Counted from the stretch's first letter, positions 15,441-23,261 are shown. The stretch is DNA of 37,823 nt from Methanomassiliicoccus sp. UBA345 (GCA_002504525.1 DATD01000035.1:136267-174089), one strand, 5' to 3'. A program made the numbers and translations. The notes: generated by a model not told the origin, from the sequence alone.

Positions 15441-15600
15441 TTGACACTACCACGATTTAAATCGTGGGATTCGAGGTCACCGTCGTTCACGGCGTTGCCT
15501 CCCGAGGGGTATCAATGCGCCCTTCACATACATCTCTGTCTGCATGCGATCGACCAACGCTTTCCTCGATCGAGGGGCGCAACGCGATATTGAACGACGC
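15441..15600 (-). ncRNA. Candidate omega RNA (reRNA) overlapping the tnpB 3' end, copy A
   Basis: TnpB guide RNAs come from the 3' end of tnpB through the element's right end. Here this region is more alike between the two copies than most of the gene. It contains an internal hairpin (15526-15547, arms GCATGCA and TGTATGT on the minus strand, two G-U pairs) and a terminal hairpin (15450-15467, perfect). The guide would be the sequence just outside, minus strand from 15440 downward, which lies in the mptA leader. The 5' limit given is approximate. Confidence 0.5.
15454..15463 (-). promoter_or_regulatory. TATA-like core of the right-end palindrome, possible mptA promoter
   Basis: The loop of the right-end palindrome of element A is GATTTAAATC, an acceptable archaeal TATA box on either strand. 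It is about 47 bases before the mptA ATG, which would give a leader of about 20 bases containing the GGAGGAGG at 15418-15425. Copy B lacks this core, so the box is specific to the copy in front of mptA. Confidence 0.4.
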
Positions 15601-16503
15601 GTTGACGTCGGCATGGTCAACGTGCCCGCACGAGCACGTGAAGTCCTTGCCGTTCCTGGCGCCTAAGAGACCGCATCTTGAGCATTCCTGGCTCGTGTAC
15701 TGCGGTGCGACGTAGGCGACCGATACTCCATTCAGCTTGGCCTTGTACTCTATCATCTGTTGCAGCTGAAAGAACGACCAACTGTTAAGAGAGTAGCGGA
15801 ACGACACGGCTTGCTTGCGGTTATTCCGTATTCCGTCCAGTTGTTCCATTTTTATGCCGCAAGCGTTCTGGACAGCGATATCAACTATCTTCTTCGACAC
15901 CTTATGATTGGTGTCTCTGACCATCTGGCTCTCACGTTGTTTTATCTTCTTGACCTCCTTGTATCTACATTGTTTCTGCAATCTCCTCCTCATTTCCTTG
16001 TATTTTTCATGAACATGCTGGCATTGTTTTCCAAGCTTCCAGACCTTGCCGGTCGCAGGGTTAGCGGCAACGGCGATGTGGCCGGTAGTATTGCGGTCGA
16101 TGCCGATGAAGCTCTGTACGCTCATCAATGGCGGTTCGGGAACGGTCATGGTGATAAAGGCGTACTCGCCGTTCAGTTCCATTTGGTTTATCTTTTCGAA
16201 TGATAGTAAATAGCTAGCGTCCATTGCCAGCTTGAGACACGGCACTCTGATGATGCGAGTCTCTGAATCATACTTGATCCCTTGACCCGGAACTATCAGA
16301 ACGATGTTCTTTACGGCCCTTATACTCCGATTGTTGCCATACTTCCTGAGAATCTGATTGGCTATAATCGATTTAAGACCGAAGTGTCTTACGTCGGCCG
16401 AGCTGCGGGAACGGTGCTCGACGGCGTACTCGGCTACCTGTCTGGCCTTCGCCAGCTCAATGCTGAGATCTCTGTTATGCTTGAGCTTGACGGTCAGGAG
16501 CAT
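15487..16503 (-). CDS. tnpB: TnpB RNA-guided nuclease homologue, copy A
   Basis: This 338-residue protein has the split RuvC fold of TnpB. RuvC-I aspartate is in FIGIDRNTTGHIAVAA, RuvC-II glutamate in GIKMEQLDG, and RuvC-III aspartate in HADVNASFNIA. The zinc ribbon before RuvC-III reads CSRC followed by FTCSCGH: the second knuckle is CxC instead of the CxxC found in copy B, because one codon is missing. All three catalytic acids remain. By family knowledge, TnpB uses an RNA from the element's right end to cut DNA next to a short motif. Small size (most TnpB are 370-420 residues) and the altered knuckle leave activity uncertain. Confidence 0.9.
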   Translation of the reverse strand: MLLTVKLKHNRDLSIELAKARQVAEYAVEHRSRSSADVRHFGLKSIIANQILRKYGNNRSIRAVKNIVLIVPGQGIKYDSETRIIRVPCLKLAMDASYLLSFEKINQMELNGEYAFITMTVPEPPLMSVQSFIGIDRNTTGHIAVAANPATGKVWKLGKQCQHVHEKYKEMRRRLQKQCRYKEVKKIKQRESQMVRDTNHKVSKKIVDIAVQNACGIKMEQLDGIRNNRKQAVSFRYSLNSWSFFQLQQMIEYKAKLNGVSVAYVAPQYTSQECSRCGLLGARNGKDFTCSCGHVDHADVNASFNIALRPSIEESVGRSHADRDVCEGRIDTPREATP

Positions 16504-16624
16504 CCGAACGCTTGACAGAGTACTATATTAAACGTGTTGCGGGGAGGTCACCGAACGTACTCATGTCGTGACCATCCCGCGATCGTAATAGTGTGTTCTC
16601 TCGCCTACGTTCGATAAACATCAT

Positions 16625-17725
16625 TCATAGCTCGATAAGCTCATACTTCCTGGAACCCAGGCCAAGCTCTTCCGCGTACCGCAGCTGGGCGGTCCAATCG
16701 ACATCGACCAGCGCCCTGATCTTGTCCTCTCCCGGAGCGAGGTGGTGCGAGAGCTGCGTTCCCTCCAGCCCCCCGGCCCGGTTGACCAGGTCGGCCGCGG
16801 CCTGGTCGATGGCCACCGGGTCCAGCGATGCCAGGATGCCGATGTCCGGCACCACCGGCAGGTCCGACCATCCGGGGCAGTCGCAGTGCGGCGTGACGTC
16901 GACGACAAATGTCATGTACCCCACCCGGCCCTTCTTGCCCTCCAGGATGCCGTAGCAGTACTCCACGATTTTCTCCTGGATGTCGATCAGGCTCTGGGGG
17001 TCCTGAGGGCCGATGGCATCGCAGGGGCAGGCCACCCAGCACTCCCCGCAGCCGGTGCAGCGTTCGGTGTCTATAACGGCCTTCTTATCCACGTCGATGG
17101 CCGACTGCGGACAGGATTGGGCGCAGATGCCGCATCCGGTGCAACGGTCCTCATCGACCGCCGGATGGGCCAGCTTGTGCATCTCCAGCTTGCCGGCCCT
17201 GGAGCCGAAGCCCATGCCCAGGTTCTTGAGGGCGCCCCCGAAGCCGGTCATGGCATGGCCCTTGAAATGCGACACCACGAGGATGGAGGAGGCGTGGTGC
17301 GCGGCCGCCCCGAACTTGACCGTTCGGCAGTGCTTGAGGTCGACCTCCACCTCCACCTCGTCCTTGCCCAGCAGCCCGTCGGCGATGATGGCCGGGGCGT
17401 CGATGACGGGGTACGTGTAGCCGTGGCGGACCGCCGCGATCAGATGGTCCACAGCATTGCTCCTCCCTCCCAGATAGAGGGTGTTGGAGTCGGTGAGGAA
17501 CGGCTTTCCTCCTCCCTGGCGGATCATGTCGACCACCGCGCCGACGAACTGGGGGCGCAGGAAGGTGGTGCTGCCCGGCTCGCCGAAGTGGGTCTTCACC
17601 GCCACCAGGTCCTCATTTCCGAAAGTGCTGCCAAGCCCGGCCTCTTCGAACAGTCTTCGAATCTTGGATGGAACGTTCTGCGACTGCCTGTCAGCCCGCA
17701 GGCCCGCAAAGTATACCTTGGACAT
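16625..17725 (-). CDS. DUF362 protein with two [4Fe-4S] ferredoxin motifs
   Basis: This 366-residue iron-sulfur protein starts with the DUF362 fold (VAVKTHFGEPGSTTFLRP and GGKPFLTDSNTLYLGGR). A ferredoxin module in the middle has two cluster motifs, CTGCGICAQSCPQ and CTGCGECWVACPC. The DUF362 C-terminal part follows with DIGILASLDPVAIDQAAADL. Such proteins are common in methanogens and anaerobes and are thought to take part in electron transfer or metal-centre handling, but no reaction is established. It is divergent from rnhB, and an AT-rich block at about 17791-17805 may serve both. The TnpB element A left end lies 56 bases beyond its stop. Confidence 0.88.
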   Translation of the reverse strand: MSKVYFAGLRADRQSQNVPSKIRRLFEEAGLGSTFGNEDLVAVKTHFGEPGSTTFLRPQFVGAVVDMIRQGGGKPFLTDSNTLYLGGRSNAVDHLIAAVRHGYTYPVIDAPAIIADGLLGKDEVEVEVDLKHCRTVKFGAAAHHASSILVVSHFKGHAMTGFGGALKNLGMGFGSRAGKLEMHKLAHPAVDEDRCTGCGICAQSCPQSAIDVDKKAVIDTERCTGCGECWVACPCDAIGPQDPQSLIDIQEKIVEYCYGILEGKKGRVGYMTFVVDVTPHCDCPGWSDLPVVPDIGILASLDPVAIDQAAADLVNRAGGLEGTQLSHHLAPGEDKIRALVDVDWTAQLRYAEELGLGSRKYELIEL

Positions 17726-17796
17726 GTTATCGTTCTGGTAGTGCGGCGATGGCTGATGAACCTTGCTAACCCACTCCTTTCGATACCACGATACTC

Positions 17797-17804
17797 ATAA
17801 ATAT
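17797..17804 (+). promoter_or_regulatory. TATA box of rnhB
   Basis: ATAAATAT lies 22-29 bases before the ATG at 17826. It supports a leaderless transcript and this start over the longer frame beginning at 17763. Confidence 0.5.
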
Positions 17805-17825
17805 GTCAAGCAAAATCGAGCGGCA

Positions 17826-18470
17826 ATGATCTGCGGAGCGGATGAGGCGGGGCGAGGTCCCGTTCTCGGTCCCTTGGTCGTCGCGGCAGTGATGGTCGAG
17901 GATGACCTCTCTCTCCGACAGCTCAGGGTGAAGGATTCCAAGCTGCTTACCTCGGCCAGGAGGGAGGAGCTCTACGATGGGATCATGGCCGTCGCCCGGG
18001 TCGAGGTGTCGGTAGCATCGCCGGAGGAGATCGATGCCCGGGGAGAAGGGTCCCTGAACGAACTGGAGGTGCAGCACTTCGCGGCTGTCATCGATCGGCT
18101 CGCTCCCCATAAGGTGTTCGTCGACGCGGCCGACGTGGTGGCGGAAAGGTTCGGCCAAAACATCCTTTCCCTGCTCCGATGCCAGCCTGACATGGTCAGC
18201 TGCCACCGGGCCGATTCCCTGTATCCAGTGGTCTCAGCGGCGTCCATCGTCGCCAAGGTGGTGCGGGACCGGGCGGTGCGCTCCATAGGGGAGGAGCTGG
18301 GGGAAAACATCGGCTCCGGGTATCCCACCGATCCCGCGACCATGGCCTTCCTGGAGCGCTGGACCAGAACGAACGGCGACCTTCCGCCATACACCCGCCG
18401 GTCGTGGGCGACCGCCAAGAAAATGTATTCGATATGCAAGATGTCAAATCTAGACGAATGGATGGAATGA
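17826..18470 (+). CDS. rnhB: Ribonuclease HII
   Basis: This enzyme cuts the RNA strand of RNA-DNA hybrids and removes misincorporated ribonucleotides. The 214 residues carry the family motifs in order: GADEAGRGPVLGPLV with the first catalytic Asp-Glu pair, VKDSKLLTSARREEL, VDAADV with another catalytic aspartate, SLYPVVSAASIVAKVVRDR, and GSGYPTDPAT. The ATG at 17826 begins MICGADEAGRG, the usual position for archaeal RNase HII, and fits the TATA box spacing. Its stop overlaps the following SCP2-like gene by 4 bases (ATGA), so the two are co-transcribed. Confidence 0.95.
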   Translation: MICGADEAGRGPVLGPLVVAAVMVEDDLSLRQLRVKDSKLLTSARREELYDGIMAVARVEVSVASPEEIDARGEGSLNELEVQHFAAVIDRLAPHKVFVDAADVVAERFGQNILSLLRCQPDMVSCHRADSLYPVVSAASIVAKVVRDRAVRSIGEELGENIGSGYPTDPATMAFLERWTRTNGDLPPYTRRSWATAKKMYSICKMSNLDEWME

Positions 18471-18805
18471 CCATGACTGTTGAACCTCTCCTGCGGGACC
18501 TGATAGAAAAATTCAATGAAAAATCCGACAACGACAAAGCGCTCCGTGCTGAGCTGGAGGGCATGGACAAGAAGGTCATGCTGGACCTCGGCAGTGAGGT
18601 GTACAATTTTCATCTGCACGATCGCAAGGCCCAGGACTTCAAGGAGGGCCGATTGGAGAACGCCGACCTGACCATGACGTCCGACCCGGAGACCATCCAG
18701 GGGATCATCGAAGGGAAGATCAAGCCCATGAAGGCCTTCGCCCTGAGAAAGGTTCGGATAAAGGGAGATCTCAACGACGTGCTGCGCCTGAGGAAGCTGT
18801 TCTGA
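18467..18805 (+). CDS. SCP2 sterol-carrier-like domain protein
   Basis: This 112-residue protein corresponds to a single SCP2-type lipid-binding domain. The recognisable part is VMLDLGSEVYNFHLHDRKAQDFKEG, then NADLTMTSDPETIQGIIEGKIKPMKAF and the closing KVRIKGDLNDVLRLRKLF. SCP2 domains bind lipids or hydrophobic ligands in a tunnel; the archaeal role is unknown. ATG 18467 overlaps the rnhB stop (ATGA); ATG 18473 is a near alternative. It is followed by strong inverted repeats that separate it from the convergent regulator gene. Confidence 0.85.
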   Translation: MTMTVEPLLRDLIEKFNEKSDNDKALRAELEGMDKKVMLDLGSEVYNFHLHDRKAQDFKEGRLENADLTMTSDPETIQGIIEGKIKPMKAFALRKVRIKGDLNDVLRLRKLF

Positions 18806-18806
18806 A

Positions 18807-18875
18807 CGCCATCATCCTGGGCTGATGGCGGCTTCGGACCTCGAGGCCTTCAACACCGGCCTTCTCCGAGGCCGC
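18807..18875. terminator. Two stacked hairpins between convergent genes (bidirectional terminator)
   Basis: The first stem is CGCCATC at 18807-18813 with GATGGCG at 18824-18830. The second is GCGGCTTCGGA at 18828-18838 with TCCGAGGCCGC at 18865-18875 (one G-T pair), containing a further GGCC-rich inner pairing. The stems share three bases, so they could be alternatives. They fill the whole gap between the SCP2 stop and the regulator stop. Confidence 0.5.
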
Positions 18876-19514
18876 TCAGTGCATCCTCTTTCTCAGAAGA
18901 TAGGTCTCGGCAAGTTTCCGCTGGGAGCTCTGAAGCGTCTCGTACAGCGTCGACTGGCTGATGCCTATCCTTTTGGCCAGCTCCCTTCCCGTTACCCGGC
19001 GCGGATAGTCATAATAACCCATCTCCAGCGCCTTTTCCATCACCCGCTCCTGCCGTTTGGTCAGGATATTGAAGTCGTTTATCTGGCGCTTCCTTCGCAG
19101 GCTGACAACGCAGCCCGCCTCCTTCAGGTCGCTGACCAGCCCCCGCAGGTCCGCCTCGTCGGCGGCCATGAGACGCCACTCCACCGCCCCCTGCGTGAGC
19201 GTCCTCGCCCCTATGACGTAGATGTTGGTCCTCTGCAGTGCCTTGCCCATCATCCACCTGGTGACCGTGATGTTGCCGAGGATGGCGTCCTCGCTCTCCT
19301 CGGAGATGATGAGCTCGGTGGTGTCAGGGTGGCGCGCGATCTCCTCCAGGACCGCCTCCTTGGTGGTCCCCTCCAGCCGGAACTCCACCAGGCTGCTTAT
19401 GGTGCCGTCCTGCCCCATCGCGCTCTCGACGATGCGGATGGGCACCTTCAGCTTCTTCGAGATGTCGATGGCCCAGCTCTCCAGGGGCTTCACCACTATG
19501 GTCGATTCCAGCAC
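18876..19514 (-). CDS. Bat-type (HTH_10) transcriptional regulator
   Basis: This 212-residue protein ends with the bacterio-opsin-activator type helix-turn-helix: LTKRQERVMEKALEMGYYDYPRRVTGRELAKRIGISQSTLYETLQSSQRKL. The N-terminal part is a sensory region like those of other archaeal HTH_10 proteins, with no recognisable ligand site. The start is GTG 19514, preceded by AGGTG at 8-12 bases. It lies on the same strand 126 bases after the last gene of the OpuA-type importer. A role in controlling that importer is suggested by position only. Confidence 0.85.
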   Translation of the reverse strand: MLESTIVVKPLESWAIDISKKLKVPIRIVESAMGQDGTISSLVEFRLEGTTKEAVLEEIARHPDTTELIISEESEDAILGNITVTRWMMGKALQRTNIYVIGARTLTQGAVEWRLMAADEADLRGLVSDLKEAGCVVSLRRKRQINDFNILTKRQERVMEKALEMGYYDYPRRVTGRELAKRIGISQSTLYETLQSSQRKLAETYLLRKRMH

Positions 19515-19640
19515 GTCAACGCACCTGCGAGGTCATGCAGTTATCATCCCTTACAGCTTTGAAAGTTTGTTGGCATGGAGAATTATTGCGATAAACGGTT
19601 TGAAGGGCGGGGTCGGCCCCGCCCCATGCCTTCTGTTGCA

Positions 19641-20555
19641 TCAGGCATTCTCGCCGTCAGCGCCAGCCTTGCCCGCCGCGATCCAGGAGTCGACCTTGTC
19701 ACGGTTGGCGTCGATCCACTTCTGGGCCGCCCCCTTCTCGTCCATGTCGTTAGCGAAGATGTCCGCCATGACCGACTGGCAGTCATCCTGGGTCCAGTTG
19801 AATGCCGAGATGATGGCGTACGCTCCGGGGTTGTCCTCGGCGAAGCCGGTGCGGGCCACCGTTTCTACGACCTCCGCGCCGCCGTAGACCTCCTCGGGGT
19901 CATCCAGGTACGCCATGTCCCACTCGGAGAACGCCCAGTGGGGGGACCACAGCGTCACCGCGATCCACTCCTCGGCCGCATAGGCGCTCTTCAGCTCGGC
20001 GAGCATTCCGCCGCTGCTGCTGGTCTGCACCGTGAACCCGTCGAGAGCGTACTCGTCGACGGCCCTCTCGGTGGCCATGACGACGCCGGCGCCCGGCTCG
20101 ATGCCGACGATGCGGCTGTCGAACTCGGCGGCATGGTCCCTCAGGTCAGCTATGGTGTGCACTCCGGCATCATAGACGTACTTCGGGACCGCCATGCCGA
20201 TCTTGCAGCCCTCCAGGTTCACGCCGGCCCGGTCGAGTTTGTCGCTATACCTCTCCAGGTAGCTGGCATGGGTGACCGGCAGCCAAGCGGACGTCGTGAA
20301 GTCCAGGCCTCCCTGGGACAGCCCCTGGTATAGAGGTCCGGCATCCGTCGAGACCATCTTGACGTCGTAGCCCGCTTCCTCGAGCACGAGGGTCAGGACA
20401 TTGGTGCTGGCGACCTCGCCATCCCACGTCACATATCCGAACTGCAGTTCCTTGTCCTGGGCCTCACCGCTGCCGATGAGGCCAACAGCCGCAACGACGA
20501 CCACGATCACCACGATCGCCGCCACCGCTGCGAGTATCTTCTTGTTCTTTACCAT
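19641..20555 (-). CDS. opuAC: Compatible-solute (glycine betaine type) ABC transporter, binding protein
   Basis: This is the external binding protein of the importer. The 304 residues start with a lysine-rich end and a long hydrophobic anchor (about residues 7-28) without a lipobox. The mature domain is OpuAC/ProX type: FGYVTWDGEVASTNVLTLVLEEAGY, then GLSQGGLDFTTSAWLPVTHASYL, PGAGVVMATE and LWSPHWAF. The tryptophans in these segments match positions that form the aromatic cage for quaternary amines in this family. The ATG at 20555 is preceded by AGAGGAA. It is the last gene of the three-gene operon, 47 bases after the permease. Choline, carnitine or proline betaine remain possible ligands. 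Confidence 0.9.
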   Translation of the reverse strand: MVKNKKILAAVAAIVVIVVVVAAVGLIGSGEAQDKELQFGYVTWDGEVASTNVLTLVLEEAGYDVKMVSTDAGPLYQGLSQGGLDFTTSAWLPVTHASYLERYSDKLDRAGVNLEGCKIGMAVPKYVYDAGVHTIADLRDHAAEFDSRIVGIEPGAGVVMATERAVDEYALDGFTVQTSSSGGMLAELKSAYAAEEWIAVTLWSPHWAFSEWDMAYLDDPEEVYGGAEVVETVARTGFAEDNPGAYAIISAFNWTQDDCQSVMADIFANDMDEKGAAQKWIDANRDKVDSWIAAGKAGADGENA

Positions 20556-20602
20556 ATAAATTCCTCTTACGTGTTCCGGAGCGGCCGCAGACGGCCGCTC
20601 CT

Positions 20603-21439
20603 TCACCTTGATGGCCGTCCGCCTCCGATGTTCTGGGATATCCTGTCCAGGATGACCGCGATGATCACGATGGCCAGTCCGGCCTCGAACCCCATCGCCA
20701 CGTCGATCCTCTGGATCGACACCAGGACGTTGTAGCCCAGCCCCCGCGCCCCGATCATGGAGGCGATGACCACCATGGACAGGGACAGCATGACGCACTG
20801 ATTGATGCCCGCCCGGATGGTGGGCATCGCCACCGGCAGCTGCACGTAGGACAGCTTCTGCAGCTTCGAGCTGCCGAACGAGTCGGCGACCTCGTTGAGC
20901 TCCTTGGGCACCTGCTTTATCCCCAGGCTGGTCAGGCGCACCACCGGGGGGATGGCGAATACCACCGTGGCGATCATTCCGGGCACGTTGCCGAGGCCGA
21001 AGAAGATGACCACCGGGATCAGGTAGACGAAGGACGGCATGGTCTGCATGAAGTCCAAGAACACCTTGGTGACCGCCTCCACCCGCTCATTGCGGGCTGA
21101 CATGATGCCCAGCGGTATGCCGAGCAGGACAGCGGTGCCGGCAGCCACCAGCACCAGGGAGAGGGTCTCCATGGACTGCCCCCACAACCCCATGTTGTCG
21201 ATGAGCAGCAGTCCGATCGCCACGCCCAATGTCAGTAGCAACTTTCTGGTCAGCAGAATGGTGATCGCTGCGACGACTATGATGAACAGCAGGGCGGGAA
21301 AGGCTTCCAAGATCCCTGCGACCGTTTTGAGCAGCCAGTCCAGGAAATCGGAGATGATGCCGAGCAGAAAGCTCAGATTGAGAGCTATCCAGTCGACCAG
21401 CGTCTCGGCCCACTCGCCCAGCGGGATGCCCCCGCTCAT
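20603..21439 (-). CDS. opuAB: Compatible-solute ABC transporter, permease
   Basis: This is the membrane subunit of the OpuA/ProU-type importer, 278 residues. An amphipathic N-terminal part with GEWAETLVDWIALNLSFLL is followed by the hydrophobic core. The conserved block TMPSFVYLIPVVIFFGLGNVPGMIATVVFAIPP is diagnostic of OpuAB/ProW, and the ATPase-contact loop follows as NEVADSFGSSKLQKLSYVQLP. The ATG at 21439 overlaps the ATPase stop by 4 bases (ATGA). Because each OpuA-type permease half forms a homodimer, one permease gene is enough. Confidence 0.93.
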   Translation of the reverse strand: MSGGIPLGEWAETLVDWIALNLSFLLGIISDFLDWLLKTVAGILEAFPALLFIIVVAAITILLTRKLLLTLGVAIGLLLIDNMGLWGQSMETLSLVLVAAGTAVLLGIPLGIMSARNERVEAVTKVFLDFMQTMPSFVYLIPVVIFFGLGNVPGMIATVVFAIPPVVRLTSLGIKQVPKELNEVADSFGSSKLQKLSYVQLPVAMPTIRAGINQCVMLSLSMVVIASMIGARGLGYNVLVSIQRIDVAMGFEAGLAIVIIAVILDRISQNIGGGRPSR

Positions 21440-22842
21440 GCCGGCACCTCCTCCGGCGTGTTGCCGTTGGCGGGCCGGACCTTGTCCATGACCGAGCCAG
21501 GATAGATCACGCCCATCAGCATGCCACCGTCATCGAGCACCGGTATGGGGTAGTCGGTCTCCACCAGGATGGTGATCAGGTCCTCCACCATGGTCCCCGG
21601 CGTTACTGTCAGGACATCCGCCCTGACCGCTTCGGATAGAGGAGAGGACCGCTCCAGCGCCTTGAGCAGGTCCTCTGCCTTTACCAGGCCGATGAAGCGT
21701 TTGTCCTTCTCCACCACGAATCCCGTGACCTGGTCAGAGTCGTCCAGCATCCTCAGGGCGGTGCGGGGTCCGGTCCTCAGGGGGATCACCACTTCTGGCT
21801 TCCTCATCAGGCTCTCGCATGTCATGACCTTGGAGCGGTCGATGCCGTTCAGGAAGCTGGCCACGTAGTCGTCGGCCGGATTGGTCAGGATCTCCTCGGG
21901 AGTGCCGACCTGTACGATCTGTCCGTCCTTCATGATGGCTATGCGGTCGCCGAGCCTCAACGCCTCATCCAGATCATGGGTAACGAACACTATGGTCTTT
22001 CCAAGCTTGTCGTGGAGGTCCAGGAGTTCGTCCTGCATGCTCCTCCGGATGAGCGGGTCCAGCGCACTGAATGCCTCGTCCATCAGGAGGATCCCGGGAT
22101 CGTTGGCGAGCGCCCGGGCCAGGCCGACCCTCTGCTTCATCCCACCGCTTAGCTGGGATGGCAATGATGACTCGTAGCCCTTCAGGCCTACCAGCTCGAT
22201 CATGCTCATCGCCTTGGCATGCCTCTGTTCGAGCGGCATGCCCCTGACCTCGAGCCCATAGGCGACATTGTCCAGGATGGTCCGGTGGGGCAGAAGGCCA
22301 AAGTTCTGGAACACCATCCCCAGGTGAAGCCGGCGGAAGTTGAGCAGCCCCCTGTCATCTAGCTTCCTTATGTCGACGCCGTTGACGAGGATGCTTCCGG
22401 CGGTAGGCTCCACGAGCCGGTTGAGACACCTCAGCATAGTGGATTTTCCGGAGCCGGACAGCCCCATCACTACGAATATCTCACCCTCGCGAACGTCCAG
22501 GTCGATATCCTTCAGCCCTACCACCGAACCGGTCCGCTCCAGCACCTGTTGTTTGCTCGCCCCGCCCTCCTGCAGCTTGATGGCCGCCTGGGGCTTGGGC
22601 CCGAATATCTTGGTCAGTCCTCTTATCGAGATCACGTTCTCGGGGGGCGCGCCTTCCGGGTTCGCATCGTTCATGAGCTTCGAAGGACCATCGGCCCCCG
22701 CGCCGGGCTGGCCAGCATATGCCGAGACCTGAAGTTCCCGCCCCCACCTTCTTACCGGCAAGAAAAGGCTGTCCAAATGGTCGGATAGGCCGGACTCGAT
22801 GCGAGCGAGCGTGTCCTTAGCTGCGCTGATGTTGAATAGCAT
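21436..22842 (-). CDS. opuAA: Compatible-solute ABC transporter, ATPase with CBS domains
   Basis: This is the ATPase subunit, closely resembling OpuAA of Bacillus. It begins the family region with ISIRGLTKIFGPKPQAAIKL, then Walker A GLSGSGKST, signature QLSGGMKQRVGLARAL, Walker B ILLMDEAFSALDPLIR and H-loop FVTHDLDEALRLGDR. Two C-terminal CBS domains follow (about residues 345-460); in OpuA proteins such domains sense ionic strength. The ATG at 22842 follows GGAG and gives 468 residues, with about 60 residues in front of the usual start. ATG 22674 would remove the extension but has no ribosome-binding site. It is the first gene of the operon. Confidence 0.92.
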   Translation of the reverse strand: MLFNISAAKDTLARIESGLSDHLDSLFLPVRRWGRELQVSAYAGQPGAGADGPSKLMNDANPEGAPPENVISIRGLTKIFGPKPQAAIKLQEGGASKQQVLERTGSVVGLKDIDLDVREGEIFVVMGLSGSGKSTMLRCLNRLVEPTAGSILVNGVDIRKLDDRGLLNFRRLHLGMVFQNFGLLPHRTILDNVAYGLEVRGMPLEQRHAKAMSMIELVGLKGYESSLPSQLSGGMKQRVGLARALANDPGILLMDEAFSALDPLIRRSMQDELLDLHDKLGKTIVFVTHDLDEALRLGDRIAIMKDGQIVQVGTPEEILTNPADDYVASFLNGIDRSKVMTCESLMRKPEVVIPLRTGPRTALRMLDDSDQVTGFVVEKDKRFIGLVKAEDLLKALERSSPLSEAVRADVLTVTPGTMVEDLITILVETDYPIPVLDDGGMLMGVIYPGSVMDKVRPANGNTPEEVPA

Positions 22843-23186
22843 GTTCTGTTCTCCATTGCGTTCTCTGGGCGCACCGTCAGGAACAGCATGACCAGTTATC
22901 GGCGCCCGATGTACGTCCGTTCGAAAACAAACAGAACGCTAAGTTTCAATTACGGTATCTATTAAGTAGATTTACCCGAAACTTTTTTCTAAAAATGAGG
23001 ATATTTTATATGACAATTATATTCATCAAACACTAAGCAACTTCATCTGGCTCCTGCAGTAGTAGCATCCTCGCGGCAATTCTTATCTGAACAGCCGGAG
23101 GAACCGATCATGCTCGTATAAGCATGCGCCAGGGATATTGGCTCTCGGAAGCTTTATTAAGGCAATCGCATTAGTGGTGCTTACAT
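22843..23186. other. 344-base intergenic region between opuAA and tRNA-Met
   Basis: No protein-coding frame stands out. The left part is the opu leader, operator and minus-strand TATA box. Near 23109-23126 there is a small hairpin, CATGCT-CGTATA-AGCATG. CTTTATTAA at 23152-23160 is the TATA box of the tRNA gene. The block 22920-23040 is clearly more AT-rich than its surroundings. Confidence 0.6.
22941..22984. promoter_or_regulatory. Nested inverted repeats at the opu promoter (candidate operator)
   Basis: AAGTTTC at 22941-22947 is matched by GAAACTT at 22978-22984. Inside them GGTATCTA and TAGATTTACC form a second, imperfect inverted repeat around TTAAG. On the minus strand a strong TATA box (CATATAAAATAT, about 23001-23012) lies just upstream, so the transcription start should fall near 22975-22980, inside the repeat. 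That is a typical repressor site. The leader to the ATG would be about 135 bases. Confidence 0.5.
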
Positions 23187-23261
23187 AGCGGGGTGGGGTA
23201 GCCAGGACATCCCGTCGGGCTCATAACCCGGAGACCGGTCGTTCAAATCGACCCCCCGCTA
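23187..23261 (+). tRNA. Initiator tRNA-Met (CAT)
   Basis: The cloverleaf folds well. The acceptor AGCGGGG (23187-23193) pairs with CCCCGCT (23254-23260), with A23261 as discriminator. The anticodon loop is CTCATAA with CAT at 23222-23224, and the T arm is GGTCG-TTCAAAT-CGACC. The A-T first pair and three consecutive G-C pairs (GGG/CCC) in the anticodon stem mark it as an archaeal initiator rather than elongator. CCA is not encoded. A TATA box at 23152-23160 lies 27-35 bases upstream. No intron. Confidence 0.95.

Larger units (their letters stand above)
15441..16568 (-). mobile_element. TnpB-only IS605/IS1341-type element, copy A
   Basis: Boundaries come from comparison with copy B at 34882-36016. 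Both share the left-end block ending GTACTCATGTCG on the plus strand (16557-16568 here) and the right-end block starting TTGACACT (15441 here); outside these the copies differ. No inverted repeats of classical IS type and no tnpA are present, as usual for IS200/IS605 relatives, which use subterminal hairpins. One such hairpin is the 18-base perfect palindrome at 15450-15467. The copies differ by many substitutions, so neither is a recent duplicate of the other. Copy A sits directly in front of mptA. Confidence 0.8.
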
